Source: Phytoseiulus persimilis (lineage: Eukaryota; Arthropoda; Arachnida; Mesostigmata; Phytoseiidae). Taken from it: a stretch of 64,000 bases of DNA. Of this stretch, positions 36,735 to 50,557 are shown piece by piece. Within the stretch, counting starts at the first letter, position 1; each line of letters begins with the position of its first letter. Under the pieces are notes generated by a model. The model was not told the DNA's origin. It did no database searches and saw only the letters and a program-made list of their open reading frames with translations. Location: the NCBI GenBank assembly GCA_037576195.1, contig CM075101.1, positions 3,720,001 to 3,784,000 on the forward strand, in the 5' to 3' direction. The position numbers were made by a program, and so were the translations under genes.

Positions 36735-39534
36735 TAGCAGGAAATTGAGTAATACGGTGTGTCGTTATAGCCCTTGGTCTGCGACGATTCCCCGAAACTC
36801 TCCGGATTCTAGCCGCGCTGCTGCCGGGCCAGCAACGCTCGTTGAATCAGACTGAGAGTTGCTAACCACGGCCTGCTCTGAATACGCATGTACATACGAG
36901 GAAAGTTGTCGAGGGCGATGACCACCTCAGTTTCGGCCATTACCTCCCTCCAAATAATAACGATCGGCGGTCGCGGTAGCTTCACCCTGCCGTTTTGTCC
37001 GTTTCGTTGAGGGAGACGGTCTTTCCTCGTTCGTCTCGAAACCGCCGTTCCGAAGAGGAGGCAGGCAACTGGGAGGCAGAGGGGAACCACCCGATTAGGA
37101 ATTAATTGCCGAGTCGTAAACGCTGTTCACAGATCGCAAAACATCACCAATGATCTCGTAGGACACAACACCCAACGAGCGAAACAAAAGAGCGCCGAAT
37201 CCACGAGTGGCTTCGTAATGCCTCCATTGATCGAGTTTCGCCAAGATCTGTCCCCTCAGAAACTGGGTGTTCTCGATCCACGACCGGACGACACACCTGA
37301 GGGACGCGCGGAGGAGGACCGGCGGCGGATCAGCAACATTGTCGCTGCTTTTTCGCTTTCGTCACATCCGATACTCATTGTTCCATCAATCACGGGTCGG
37401 GGAGGGAAGCCGCCGCTGAACAAGCCATACAGTGGCCCTTAATGGTCGTGCTCACGAGTTATCGGAGTTCGTCTGTCCGCACCCCCAGGGAATGAACACC
37501 GATCGCCGTAATAGCAGGAGTCCATAACTGCCTTGGAGACTGATGCTTTGGAAGCACTTCTTGAGCACCGCGGCATCATGAGCGGATCGGCCCCGCCATG
37601 GCAGTGCGCCGTATGGCGACGCAGCTCGTTCCAGATGGAATCAGCCACAGGCGCGGAGAAGGGGTGCAAAGCCTCCCCTGCTCGATCTGATGCGAGTTCA
37701 GCTGAGCTAAACCCTCGGTGTAGCTCTCGAAGCCATCGTTGACATCCGTCCACACCTCGAGGCCGAACGCGCCCGAGAAAACATGCTCGCGCTCGTTCCG
37801 TGGGGAAGTTCTATTTCAGGATTCAATCTGGGTCCTGTCACCGCTGAAATTGATCATGACCGCCGCGTCCCTCAGGAGCCACGGTCCATCCATCGTCGGA
37901 ATCCTTACAAAAGCTCTTTCAATGGAGACGCAGGAGAATGGGCCTCGAACGCCCATCTTCATGGAAACAAGACTCGCAGTTGAGCGCCGGGCAACAGCGC
38001 TTGTCCCCCTTCTCAACAGCCGATGAAAATATCGACCACCACGAGATTCTTATTCAACTGGTGGGCAGCGAATCGGTCATGCGCGCTCCATAGCCCGCAC
38101 ACCGACGACCAGAGGTTTGGGAATTTCGGATTAAAGTGAGAAGTTGGGACTGCGGCTCTGCGACGCTCGGCCGCGACCGGCGGGAAATTCAGCTCTCGGG
38201 GTCCGTCTCAAGCTGAAGAGGACACGAAGAGGACTCCGAAGAAGAATTAGAAACAAGTGCCCCGGTCGGAGAAAAATGAGCGTCTGATGAAGAGCTGTCA
38301 GTCGACGAGACTTCTCGGAGAGACGCCTTCGTCATAGTTCGACCGGGCTTCTTGTAAACAGTCTCCTACAATACAGGGCTCCGAGTGGGGTGTTATTAGA
38401 ACGGGCGCATCTCGCCACTGCTGCAGGTGAAGCTCGGCTGATCCCGATCCCGGAACCGGAGCTGAGCGGAGTTCGGCCCAGTTTTCGGAGGTGGTCCCGT
38501 TTGCCATTCAGACCAACAGAAGTTCGAGCTCGTTGGCGACAGACGCCAAAAGCCTTTGACAACGCCAGGAGCTTCCGCGAGTCCCTCGCGAGGGGGGCTT
38601 GGACACTTGTGTGTGTGATATCTAACCAAGTTTCCGCCCTACGAGAGCAAAGATGGCGGAAAACAACAACAACAACAGCCACCGGGAAGTCGGCTTTGTG
38701 AGCCATCGACCCACTATGCGGCTGGAGACTGTTCGGCGGCGACTCCCGCGACTTTTAGGGATCGAAATATTCCGCGACACTCTCCAACATGTTTTCGTGG
38801 ATTCAGACGTTCGTCTCGATCAATTTGAAGAGTTTCCGCCGTCGTCTGTTTCAGCGAAAGACAAATGGTGAGAAGTTCAGACCGGAGCCGACCGTCACTC
38901 AAGTATAATGACGAGACCCGATAGACTCGAACATGAGCTCCAGTGTTTCGAGGCGATGATTCGAAACGCTCTAGATTGTTATAAACCGCTTCGCCGGAGG
39001 AGCCGAACAACAAACACTGTCGAGACGGAACGACAGAAAACATGGCCTCCCGGATACTCGAGGTGGCACCCGGAGTCGCGTCGGGGATTCGTGGAACGGG
39101 TTGTGTTTTTAGTTTTGCAGCGAGACTCTCGAGCCGGTTGCGGAACTGACTTCGAAACAGGCATCTCTTTAAGAAGCTCTCGCAGCCCCCCAGCTATCGG
39201 GCAACAAAGACATCAAACATGGGTTGATCAAAGTAGGCATTCGCTGTGGGGTGTTTTCTGACGAAAATGTTCGAGACAAATAATCTCCGCTGATCGCATC
39301 TGTCTGTCGTCTTCGCGGACATTTCTGGTTCGAGTTCGAGGCTCATCGAAAGGGCACACACTGCGCCGCGTCGAATCGAGCGGGGCCTTTCTGCAAAGCA
39401 ATGAGACGATAGCGTAGAGAGTCGAACACTCGGATTTGTCCGAGAATCGCTGCAGTGTGAGTTTTGTGCTTCCCGCGTCGATCGTCGCCGGGGAAGAATG
39501 ATTCAATCCGCGCGTAGACGAAAAACAAACAGGT

Positions 39535-39551
39535 ACACACACACACACACA
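39535..39551. repeat. (AC)8 microsatellite
   Basis: Seventeen bases of alternating AC. Confidence 0.95.
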
Positions 39552-39765
39552 AATCCGAGCTGTCCAATCATTAGCATCTCGAGATGGGATCATCCCGCGA
39601 AACGAGCGGCCGAAGCTTCGACCCCGGACGAAGAACAGCGAGAACAAAACCGATACAGCCAACCAGTACAAATGGAGCAATCGTCAGCCATCGTTTCCAC
39701 AGTGACGGAAAGCGGAGAAAAATCGCAAGATTGAAATCCAGAGATTTCGTTATTCGGGAGACTTC

Positions 39766-39797
39766 ACGACGACGACGACGACGGCGGCGGCGGCGGC
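39766..39797. repeat. (CGA)n(CGG)n trinucleotide tract
   Basis: CGA units change to CGG units partway through, about 32 bp. Any Arg run read from it is a product of the repeat. Confidence 0.9.
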
Positions 39798-42265
39798 CAA
39801 GTGTCACTTTTTGACCGCGACGACGCTAAGACCGAGGCCACGATACGGACGAAAAGAACAATTGACTTTGGAAGCGGGTAAAAGACAAAGTAGAAGAAGA
39901 ATCTGTCGAAGTGACTGATTGATGGGATATGACGGACAGAACGAACGGACGGTCCGCAAGACGGACGGACGAACCAACGAATGGACAGACCGAAGGGGAG
40001 CCAAACCTAAGATGCACAGACGATCGCCTTTGCCTCGAAGAGACAACCTTGGCTCAATGGTACTCTGACGAAAAGCGAAATATGAAAGAGGAAGAGAAGA
40101 AACGAACGCACCGTGGAAATCAAAACGAGGATCTCCAACTGGATCAGCGGCAAAATGCTCGAAAGCCGAAGGAATGCGCAGAAACTGGCGCGTTTGAAAC
40201 AACAACAATGGATTTCGTTGTGAGGTTGTGCTCCCGTTCCGTTTTTCGTCCGCTCTTCCCCTCGCTGTCCGTGGCTGCCCTCTCGTTTTTTGTTCCAGGA
40301 GGTACGTGGGACCGCAGTTCGTACTTGTTCGAGTCGCGTTCCCGGGGAAACGCCCGAGCTGCAACCATGGTACCTTTGGTACTAGCTTCCGGAATCCGCA
40401 GCACATAATGTTCGGCGCGAATCGATTTCCACGCTTCTAAACCACGCAGGGCGAGCGGAAACGAATCTGGGGGCAGCGAGGCGGGACATTCAAATTTTCA
40501 ATCTTAGTCGGCGGCGTCGATGTTGTGTAGCGAAAATAAATGCGCACGCGTCGTGTTTGTCAAAATGCGCTTCGAGTCAAGTGCGGTGGGTGAAGCACGT
40601 TTCCTCAGAGCCGAGCAGAATTCCTCGGTGTCTCTAGGAGGTCCTTAGGGCTATCGATCGCCATGACGTAAATCTAGGCGTGGATGGATTCGAACTCTGA
40701 TGTAAACTGGCCGTCTTTTCCCTCTCAGCCTAAGTAGATTGAAGAGTGAAATATTCTTAGGTTGCCGCTGTCGCGTCCGCACGGACCTAAAAAGCAATTA
40801 TTGAAGATTGTCATTGAGCGCAGGTGTGCTGTTGCTACCCGGGGCGCTCGGTGGTTGCGGTCGAGACGACGTTGCGCGACACTGAGCGAAAACGAAACTT
40901 GGATAATTGCCAAATGATGTTCGCTTCGAATGTCTCGAATCTGTTCTCGAGCAGTGAGGTTGCCGCCCGATTCGAACCGTCGCTGACTCAGCCTCGCCGC
41001 TCGTTGAGCTTGCTTCCATCAAAAGCTGTTGTAAATCACCCGCAAGGAGCCGCAATATTCGTTCTGGGATTCGTTGGCAGGCTGACGTCGAGCTGTCCCC
41101 CGATCTTGTTTGTCAGACGAGGAGTTGGGTCCCGGTTGGCTGGACGACGTGCCGGTGGGCGTTTGTCGTTCGGGTGGAAGCGTGTGGAAAACTCTCGGCC
41201 TCCGGACCTCGGTTTTCCTCGGGAGACCTCATTAACGCCGGCGGTTGCTTCATGGCAGCCTCGGTCCAGCAGAGCTCAAGTGTCGACGTGTGATTTCTTG
41301 AGAAATATGAGCCGGCATCGAGGCACCCGACGTCCGACTACGTTGCACGTAGAGTCCATCGATGTTGGCTTTCGCCCCGCTCTCGGAATTTCTGTCCGAC
41401 CGTTGCTGTACTGGGAGAGTCCATGGAGACGTAGTCTATTGAGCAGCGTTCCTCTTCAGATGACAAACTTCTTTCCGTTTAGGATCTTGACCGGGCGGCT
41501 GGATGAGTTTGAGGAACTAATTTTTATGAACTCCCCGTTCGCATTCGGCCAGGGTTGCACCTGAACTAGTTTCCGAAGAATAGCTCTAACAGCTTACGAC
41601 AGTCCCGTTCGGAACGTCTTCTTCGAAGTGAATTTGAACGTCGGAGACTGCCGTACTCAGAAGACAACACGCTGTGAGGGCGGACTAGGTGACGTTTCCC
41701 GGATCCAGTCGAGTCCCAGCTAGACGAGGACGACGACGACTTCGCAGCTCGTGATTTCATCAACGCATGCGACCCGGAATCGTCCGATCGGGAGCCGCTG
41801 CAGCTCGAAGCTGTTCAAACAGAACCAAAGCTCCATTAACAGAGGTTTCCTCTCGAGAATATACAATACATACGGCACCTGTTGCGGTGTTCATGACACC
41901 GGGCTCGCATATCTCCCGGCCGTTGGCGCATCGCCTCCGACTTGACAAATGTCCGGTGTTTATCTCATCAAATCTATGAAATGAATCGCGCCAAATCGTT
42001 ATGAGCGAGCCAATACCGCACAGACGCGCTCATCCGGTTCGATGGCTTGACCCCGCATTGATTTGTCGTGAACATGGCACGCAACATAATTGTGGCGGGC
42101 GATCGTGTCGACCGAACAACATGATAACGCCATCCACGCCGATTCGTTTGTGCCGTATCAGCGCTCACCGACCAAAACGTCTAGTCGGTTGACTGGTCCG
42201 CCGACCGGCTCGACGCTTCGCTCGCCGCCGATTCATTCACCCATCGTCTTCCCTATCTTTCGATC

Positions 42266-42294
42266 CGTTCGTTCGCTCGTTCGGTCGGTCGGTC
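42266..42294. repeat. (CGTT)n(CGGT)n tetranucleotide tract
   Basis: CGTT-type units pass into CGGT units; same family as the tracts at 25.95 and 53.22 kb. Confidence 0.9.
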
Positions 42295-42560
42295 AATCAT
42301 CTATTTCTCTCGGTTTCCAATCAGTAATCAAGCTACAGAAGATCTTGGTGGAGGCAGCGCTGATACTTCGCGACACTGAGTCGTTGCGAATCAGCTACCG
42401 TTTGAATACCGACGATGCGGTGCGTCGGTGAACGTTGACAACCGACGCAACAGAATACGAAACGGGACAACCACGAGACGTGCTGCACGAACATGCATGG
42501 AAGCAACGGCCGCACACGGGTCAAGCCTGGAACGTTAGTCTGGCCATGAGTGATCCGCAG

Positions 42561-42583
42561 CCGCCGCCGTCGTCGTCGTCGTC
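42561..42583. repeat. (CCG)n(TCG)n trinucleotide tract
   Basis: Three CCG units followed by about five TCG units. Confidence 0.9.
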
Positions 42584-44405
42584 TCAGCTGACCTGCCGAC
42601 GTCATTTCACTGTTTGAATTCATTTGCTTCCATCCGTGAACTTTCCGCTGTACCGAGAGATCGACCGGCGCCGCAGCCGCGACATGCGATCATCGTATCC
42701 TCCAAAGCGAAATGAAATAACGACTCAGAATTATCTCAGATTGAATTTCCGAAAAAACTCCTTGTTCGCAGCGCCGACGGCGTCAAGCTTGAACAGGATA
42801 GTTGCTCATTCGTTACGGAGCAGTCTTCAGGAGCAAGGAGTGAAATCTTGTCCCTTCTCTGCTCGGGCGCACGCTCATGGGGATGGTCCTCGTAGTCGTT
42901 CGGGGTGTCCTGGAGGAGAGCATCGTCGAATCGATTCGTCGCTTCCTATGCTGAGGTCGTGGAGTCTTCTGGACGCAGTCAAAAGAAAAAACGAGTTCGA
43001 GGTTCCGTAGGCAGACTACCCGGTTGGATCGGAGAACTTCCCGTCGATCAGCGGGACAGAATTCAAGATCAAAGTCGCCCGAATTCTTTTCACGTTGACA
43101 GGAGCCTTGCTCTGCGTTGAAGCAATCATCCTGCTGGAGCCGTTGAGAAGTCGACAGAAACTACCGGATGGACCTCGTGTCGTTGGCGTCAGTCAGAAGC
43201 AAATCCTCCCTCCTTCGGGCCACGGCAGTCGTGATGTCGTCGTCACGACGAACATTCGGGGTTTGACAAAGTTCTGCGCGACTGTCCGGTGGGAGAGAGC
43301 GTGTATAGACGGGAAGATCCTGTCGAGACACTGGTCTTCGTGACGGCTGGGATCGAGATCACTCGAACGTTCACGAGTTCTGGTCGACGTGTAGTCTTAA
43401 GCGTATTACGGCTGGCGGGGCGAAATTCAGCGTGTGAGCTGTTTTCCGCGGCTCGGCTGCCGAATCTGAGGTTGGTCGATTGACTCGCTTCAGTTGACGG
43501 CCAGTATTGTTGACACTCGGGAACGTTCTGATGACGACCGCAGGTACGATTGTCGCACAACTGACGAAAAAAATTATCGGAGAGTCCTTGAAGTGTCCAT
43601 CTCTCCAGCTGGATGGCGCCGTCGGTTCAGCTCCCTCGACGACAACAACGTCCACGACCGCCGCCAGCACGACTTCAACGACATCGACGACGTCCACCGC
43701 CACGGCGACAACAGACGGAATTGCCGCGGCCGCTGTTTCCGAACGCAGGCCCCAGAAGCAAGTTACTGGATCGTTGACGTTGTCACTTGTCAAAGATAAT
43801 GTCGACAGCACGCTCGAACTTTGTCAGCCGCCATCCCATTATGTGGATGCTGGCGGCTGCCGTTCCGCCGGGCTTGCCTTCTGAAAGGTTTCAACTCGGA
43901 GAGCTGGCTGTTGCGCGTCGGTTCTTTGTCGACGCACTCTTCGCAGTAGAATTGTGTTCCGAGGCAAGACTCGAAGAGGTTTCCTTCGAGCCACGCGCAA
44001 TGAACCGGGAGTCCAGTGCGAGACCTCTCCAGACCGAAGATAATTCCGCCGTTGTTCCATCTGACAGAGTCGGCCGCTTGAATGTCATTGGATTGGCTCT
44101 TGTTAAACAAACGTTTCTGCCGTTCCGCCTAGGAACGAGCGAGCGAGCACCCAAAGCGTGTTCCATCCACGATTCGCGGACCAGACACAGACAATAGCTG
44201 AAAGCCATAGAGATCACGTAGGTCGACCGGCTCGTCCGGCCTGACGATAGACAAGCGCCGGAGATCGTCAGCGAACCTTCGTCGCATCGTGGCTCAACCG
44301 GCTGGAATTCGTTCGTAGTCGTTGTCCAAACGACCACTTACCAGCGGATAGAGGAAATTCGATCTTCCACCCAGACACCCGTCAACTTTAGAGGCGTTAT
44401 ATCCC

Positions 44406-44430
44406 GCTGCTGCTGCTGCTGCTACTACTA
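44406..44430. repeat. (CTG)n(CTA)n trinucleotide tract
   Basis: Six CTG units followed by CTA units. Confidence 0.9.
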
Positions 44431-47400
44431 ATGCCGTACTCGTCGTAAAGCTGGAACGAACGGCGTGGTTTCTCGAAGCAGACACTGTCGCTGCGCAGAA
44501 AGAAGCCGCACGGACAGTGAGACAGCCGATGGACAGGCGTCACTTCACGGGGCGTGTTCGGGTAAGGAACACAATCGAGAACAGCAAGCCATGCGCTCCA
44601 GCTTCCAGAAAGAGGAGTGATCGCACAACTCCTGATACTTGTTAGGGAGCGGAGGAGCCAGTTTGCCGTGACTTCAGTTTGCAACTCCGTGAAGAAAGAT
44701 GAAACTCCCGCGCGTTGGCTGATTGAGTAATTCCCCGATGAAGTGGAGCGTGTGGCCAACCTTTTCCGACGAATGGTGTGAATGCGGCGTTTGAGTCTTC
44801 GAGAGAATGGGTTGAGTTTCTTGAGGTCGTAACCCGACACACAATATCTCTGTGGCTCTGTCTCGAATGTCCCAGAGCTTGGGAGTTCGTTGAAACCCTC
44901 CATTTCGCGAGGAACGTCGAGAAAAGATGCCCCTCCACGAGATGCAGAGGAAAGTATAACGGCGCGGCGGTCATTCATGGAATGATCGCAACAAACAGAA
45001 CCCGTTCCAACGAAGCCCGATGATGCCAGAAAACGGTAAACAATGTTCCCAGAATGGATCACGTACAGCCAGTCTTTCCTCAATTGCGAAAACCTCCACG
45101 CAAAGATGTCTCGTTCGAGGAGCGGCCGTTGCCTCAATCGGCAAAGACGGCCGCGTTGTCAACCACAGCTTCATAGGACGCGTTATCGGAGTAATTTGTG
45201 AAAGCGCGGCGTCAGGAAGTTATCCAAGATCATTCACAGATTGTCGCCAATTGCCCTAAATGAGTGGTCGGAACAAACACTCGATTTTCTGACCAAGGGC
45301 GAGCCCACCGCAGTCGCCCGAGCGGCGATTACCCGGCTCGTATTCGAACTTAGACTCTCAGCTCGGGCGGAACCAGTTTCCCTATGAGACCTCTCGTCGT
45401 CAGCCGACTCGATATCGGGACGTTTCCGAACGGGAAAATCACTCGTCACCATCGGTCCGCGCAGGGGATCGATCAAGGTCGATCGCCACGATCTTCCCTG
45501 AAAAAGTCCGTGATTTTCCTTCTGGCTCCTTCTCTCCGTATCATGGGCGTTGGAATGGACACGTTTTCGAGAATTTCGTCGATTCTGTCAGATTTGTCGA
45601 CGATCGCCGCGACGTCAACGGCGACGAGTTCGACAGCCACGACCACGGGAACTCACAGACGGGAGGCTCACAATGACCCGAGAACGAAGGGAAAGAAACA
45701 GAATAAATAATGCTCATCGGGTTCGCGTCGAGCCAGGGGCTGCGGGAGCCGGCGTGTTTTCTTAAATTGGACGATATTTTACCACCGGTCCAAAAAGAAC
45801 TCTGTCCGATTTGGAGTCAATTAAACACCGCCCCTCCCTTTGCTCATTTCTATTGCCTCTGTCCGAGTCAGCCCTACCACCGCCAACGGCAGCTCCAGCG
45901 GAAACTCAAGCTCCGTCTGAGACTGCTCGCTGTGACGCCACTCCGGATTCATTCGTTTTTTGTCAGTGGCGATCAGGGAAAGCCGCGAAACCCGTTAACA
46001 GCGCAACGCGCAGAAGTTGAGAGACGAGCGGAAAACCGTGTTCGAAGATCGCTCAGCTCATCTTCTGTTGGGGCGATATTTCAGGGGGAGGGGTATGGGA
46101 TTCCGAAGTACTGCGAGGCAGAAATCGCCCGATCCGTCACAGCGACCAGGCCTTCCACCTCGGTGTGAGGTCTGACAAACGCTGTCGGAGCAGCGATCGA
46201 ACTCCTCCGATGTGTGGGTGGAAGCGACTCGGTGGAAATCAGGTCTTGAGCTCAAGGGTTCTCGAGTTGCCGTTGTCGAGTTCGTTATGGCCTCGCGTCC
46301 AACCTGCCCGCGTCGGGGCGATCGCTGTTCTTCGAGCCAGAGTTACCGTTAGCCCTTTTATTGCTTCGACGGGCGGCAAATTTGATTTTGGACCACTCGT
46401 TCGGCCGTGTGGTTTGCTTCGGCCTCATAGTGCCGGCTAGCCGGTGTCGTTCTTGTTCGAGCACAAAAAGCGACACCGGCACACACGTCCGACTGCTTAT
46501 TTTTTGTCGATCTCACCAATTGAACAGTTGCTCTCGCCGCCAACCCCAACCAGGGACAAGGCTGCGCAAATATTGCCTCGTGTAACACTTGTGCCTCCGC
46601 TGTCAAAGTTCGGGTAAAAACACTGCCACCAGCAAGAGCAGAACAGCTCTGGGTCGGAGTAGAGTCACTCGATGGAGGCAGCGAGACCGGTGCTAGTGGT
46701 GGTCGCGGTCGTCGTCGTTCCCGTGCGGCACGTGCCACTGCGGAGGAGCTCTAGTGGCAGTAAATTCATTTGCGTCGCTGCCGCCGCCGCCTCAAAAAAC
46801 AGCACTAAAGCTCTTACCCCCCGAAATACTAAAACACTCTTTTTGCGATTCAATTATCTTCTTCCTCTTTTTGTTGTTTTAGTTCCACTTTTCCGACCCG
46901 TCGCACTTGATACAGGATTTGTGAGAAGAGAAAAAGACTACCTGCTTACCCCGAGCAGAAGGTGTTTCTGTTGCCCTCATGCAGTTCTTCCTTCCAGAGC
47001 GTTGACAGCGCGAATATCCACGAGCGTATCTACCGCTCTCGAGCGGAATCTCCGGACTTCGATTGATACTCGAACAAGCGCTCGAGAGCGCCTTTGACCC
47101 GGTGGGATTCTGTGGCATTCCTGGTGTCGTCGCGTGAGCTGACATCTGGAAGTTGTGCCGCGGCTGCTCGTTCGCAGCCGAGCCAGCTAAACGGTCCTGT
47201 CATGTTTTTCCTGTTCGCTGATCAATGTGCCATGGAACACTGATCGTCAAACTCGAACCAACTGTTACGGACCACACACAGAAACTCACAGGACAACTTG
47301 ATACCTAGCCAGGCTCGGCGAACGATGATCACACATTCTGGACTCGTTCCGGGAACCCCGAAAGCGGCAGCTACGACCGTTCCCCGGGGAAAAAACACCG

Positions 47401-48743
47401 CTCTCGAGGAAAATCCGAAACGGGAGAAAACAGACGCCCCAGCTAATTAGTGTGAACTGTCGAGGTTGTTGGCCTGCTGAAAGAAAACCTACGTTCAGTC
47501 AGAACGTATCGTGACCCAAGAGAATGGAACCGCTACGCCAGAACAAAAATCGGATGAGGACTCCCTGATCAGATGGCTGTTCGACCCGTTCGAAGCGAGG
47601 AGTGGGATAGAGTTAAGCGTCGAGGAACGTAGATAGGGCTGTCCGATCCGTACAATTCGGCATCACGCGGGATAGCGGGACTTCAACCCTGAGTCACGGA
47701 GTCTGGAGGAGCCTTCGGTCGTCAAACGAGAAAGACACCAAAGTTCTGAGCTCCACAGCTTCCCGAATCGATAACCTCGATGTTATCCACATCGTTCCTA
47801 GAGTAACCGCGCGTTCGGCGGCACGCACCTGCGAGCACCGCGCTCGGCGCTCCGTGCAGCGAGACCGCCTACTCATGTGCTCAGCATGTAACTCGATGAG
47901 AGGACACTTCTTCAAGGAGCTGACACCGAGGCCAAACTCTGAATCCATTGAGCCCGGACTGTGGCAAGCGGTCTCCGAAACTCACGAGAGACGGTCTCAC
48001 GGCGTTTCGCGAGCGCGGAACACGCGTCCGTTTAGAAGACAACAGAGGACGGCGACGTCGAGGATGCTGTTCGGTTCGTCTGAGTATGTGAACGTTTCGG
48101 CCTATGGATTTGTTCCCAGCCGGCGGAGGATACGCGTCGACGTTCCTGGTACGTGCCCCGGACGCGGTCGTCGACGACTCCACAAAGGCACGTTTCTAGG
48201 CGGCGGCGGGGACTCTGGTGGACTCGCTAACACTCATTTGAAATCAGGCTTTTCGGTCCGTCACTAGCTGCTCGGCCACTTGAGATCCTTCATCACAACT
48301 CTCAACTGGTTCGCCGTTCTCTGGTAGTCGTGTACCGGTTGTCTATGCGGTCTCCCCGACAGCGGAGAAGGCCCTCGTACATGTAGAGTCTATCCGAGTG
48401 GGAGTAGAGACCTTTGGTCAGCGGCGTCCGGGCTCTGTCTATTTGTCCGACCGAAAGGGTTGTCGGCCGCGGGACGTCGTATTTCTTCCTCTCTTTATTT
48501 TTTCTCGCCTTCTACACACAATCAAAGTCCCTCCATTCTCATCTCGAAGCATCTGGGTGGTGGGAGGGACAGACAGGCAGTCAGTCAGAGCGAGAAAAAC
48601 GTTTGATTCAGCGGATTCGAGTGCAAACTGGTCCGTTGAGCTTTGCCGACATCGGTCACCACTGTTGTGTTTGCCTCGCCTGTTCTCCGAGACAGCATTC
48701 ATAGAATCCGGTATTGGTGAAATATTTCTCCCGGGGCCAGGAG

Positions 48744-48755
48744 GGGGGGGGGGGG
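48744..48755 (+). repeat. poly(G) run, 12 bp
   Basis: Twelve consecutive G on the plus strand. Confidence 0.95.
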
Positions 48756-49244
48756 TGAGCTCTCCGAGCGAGTGGTCCAGCGCGGAGAGTGACCGCCTCA
48801 CAGTGATTGTTATTGCAAATTTATGCAATCGGATTCAGGAATAGCCGGATCGAACACGAACAGGTCATTCGGACCCGCTAAGGGTCTGTTGTGTGGTTGG
48901 CGAGGGACTTCGTCAGGGGTGGGTGTCCGGGGAGCGACCGTTTGCAGAGCCGCATCATAAACTCGTTCACTTGTTAGCCGGACGGTCATATATACTTATC
49001 AAGAACCTGTGGTCGAACTCGAGGAGAGAAGGAGACGCCACGAAGGAGTGCTCTGTTGGGAAGGACGCCGAGCGGGAGCTCGCTGGTGTGGAGTTCGGTC
49101 TGAGCGACGACCTCGAGCGCTGAGAATCCGAGCACTTGTCCCAGACGGAGAACAATGGGGAGACTCCCAGTTGGAACAACTCGCTCAACTGCGCTTCTGC
49201 CGCTCCACAATGAGAGTCACCTTGAGCCCGTGTCGGACAAAAGC

Positions 49245-49283
49245 CCTGACGGGCTCCTGACGGGATCCTAACGGGCTCCTGAC
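49245..49283. repeat. 11-bp minisatellite, about 3.5 copies
   Basis: CCTGACGGGCT, CCTGACGGGAT, CCTAACGGGCT and a partial CCTGAC stand head to tail. Confidence 0.9.
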
Positions 49284-49530
49284 TGAAGCTCGGACAGACG
49301 GACGAGTTCGCGCACAATGGGCTGCGCCATCTCCGTCGGTGGAGCTCCGGCCGTCATTCCTTCCGCGATCAGAGAGGTGTGCAACTTGTCAGAAATGTTA
49401 CCATTAGGTTTTATTGCCCGGGAGACAATGCAGGAGTTTCGGCCGGCTCGGAGAGAGTTCCTTTTCCGTAGCGATCTGTCCGGACGCGCCAGCCCGCTTC
49501 TCGGTGGGAATCAGGGACCGATAGAGATGG

Positions 49531-49551
49531 AGAGAGAGAGGGGGGGGGGGG
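49531..49551 (+). repeat. (AG)n passing into poly(G) of 12 bp
   Basis: AG units run into G at 49540-49551; purine-only tract. Confidence 0.95.
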
Positions 49552-50284
49552 TTGGGTAGGGAGAGAGAGAGGAAAGGCTGGGAGAAGGACGTGGGCAGAT
49601 TCGGGACGGGCTCGGAAAAGGGACAGCGGCCGCGTCGAGCGACGACGATGCGATTCGGAGCTGCAGATGAGGTCAGCGCATAGTTGCCCAGGGAAGAACG
49701 GAGGTATGCATCCGCTCGCTTGTTCGGAAGATTGCTTTTTCCGCTGACCTGTCAGTCAGGTGGCCACTGGCCAAGATTCATTACGTTACATTGGCTATGA
49801 TCGCATTTCACTGCCACCCGCGCAGGTCGTCGAGCGCTCGTCTGTTTCCCTCCTCGCCGTGGAGAGCCCGGAGCTCCGGTCCTGAGAATCCCTATGTTCT
49901 CCTCGAAACAGTGAATCGAGAGATCGTCTTCGGAGGCTGTCAGCACGCGCGTCCGGCATCGAACAATAATTTTTCTTCGTCGCCGCAAGCACTCGCCAGA
50001 GCTGGCTGACTTTTTGAGAGCACGCCCGTAAGTGACCACCGCGTTGGCCAGCGGCAGAGTCAAAGCGGGGGGATAACACACACAAAATGTAGCATGTCCG
50101 ATGCTGGCCGAGCACGAACGGGAGCCGCTTAGGTAGCGCCGTTTGATGTCGCGGTAACCATCGCCGAATGTTGAAGTTGGCCGTGCTAGTAGTAAGAGAA
50201 AAGCCCGCCGGACCTCGGGGAGCGTCCTAATTCGGTTACGATGACAACAACGACGTCGCCGGCGGCTCCTACCACTCCTGTTAG

Positions 50285-50557
50285 GAGATTGGAGATATTG
50301 AGGAGGGGACCGATCAACCGGCACTTCGCCACGGCCGAGGGAGCGAGCATCGCTGGCTCCCTCCGAGGACAAATTTGATCGAAAACACATTACCCATATT
50401 GGCTTGGACTATAACTACCGCGATGACCACCATCATCCTTCGGGTGGCGAAGTATCTGTTATGGAGACGGCACAGGACTCGAGGAATCATTACCGACGAG
50501 GAGTGGCACGCAAAAATCGAGAAGATCGAGCTCCGGAGGTGGAGTGGAAAACTTTGA
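50285..50557 (+). CDS. candidate terminal exon with one membrane segment
   Basis: The segment starts directly after a pyrimidine-rich acceptor-like CTCCTACCACTCCTGTTAG; the in-frame stop just upstream lies inside that acceptor, as expected for an exon. It gives 90 codons ending in TGA: an acidic start (EIGDIEEGTDQ), a hydrophobic stretch (LPILAWTITTAMTTIIL), then a basic tail (LLWRRHRTRG) and ITDEEWHAKIEKIELRRW. The pattern suggests a single-pass membrane protein with a short cytoplasmic tail. No upstream exon or family was recognised. Confidence 0.27.
   Translation, partial: EIGDIEEGTDQPALRHGRGSEHRWLPPRTNLIENTLPILAWTITTAMTTIILRVAKYLLWRRHRTRGIITDEEWHAKIEKIELRRWSGKL

Larger units (their letters stand above)
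36735..50284. other. no identifiable gene; several simple repeats
   Basis: A minus-strand frame at 36809-37090 contains an ATG (36940) followed by MAETEVVIALDNFP and a donor-like GTATGT, which could be a first exon of the cluster at 35.3-36.7 kb. The 246-codon frame at 40824-41564 (+) has no motif and an arginine/serine-rich chance-like composition. Repeats in this stretch are listed separately. Confidence 0.45.

Noticed and set aside
40824-41564. 246-codon plus-strand open frame
   Set aside because: No domain or signal. Length is only slightly beyond chance expectation for 64 kb in six frames.
45673-45765. TRERRERNRINNAHRVRV, resembling the basic region of bHLH factors
   Set aside because: The resemblance stops after the basic residues. 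No helix-loop-helix follows in any frame, no donor is placed suitably, and the neighbouring codons encode a Gly/Ala stretch and a stop.
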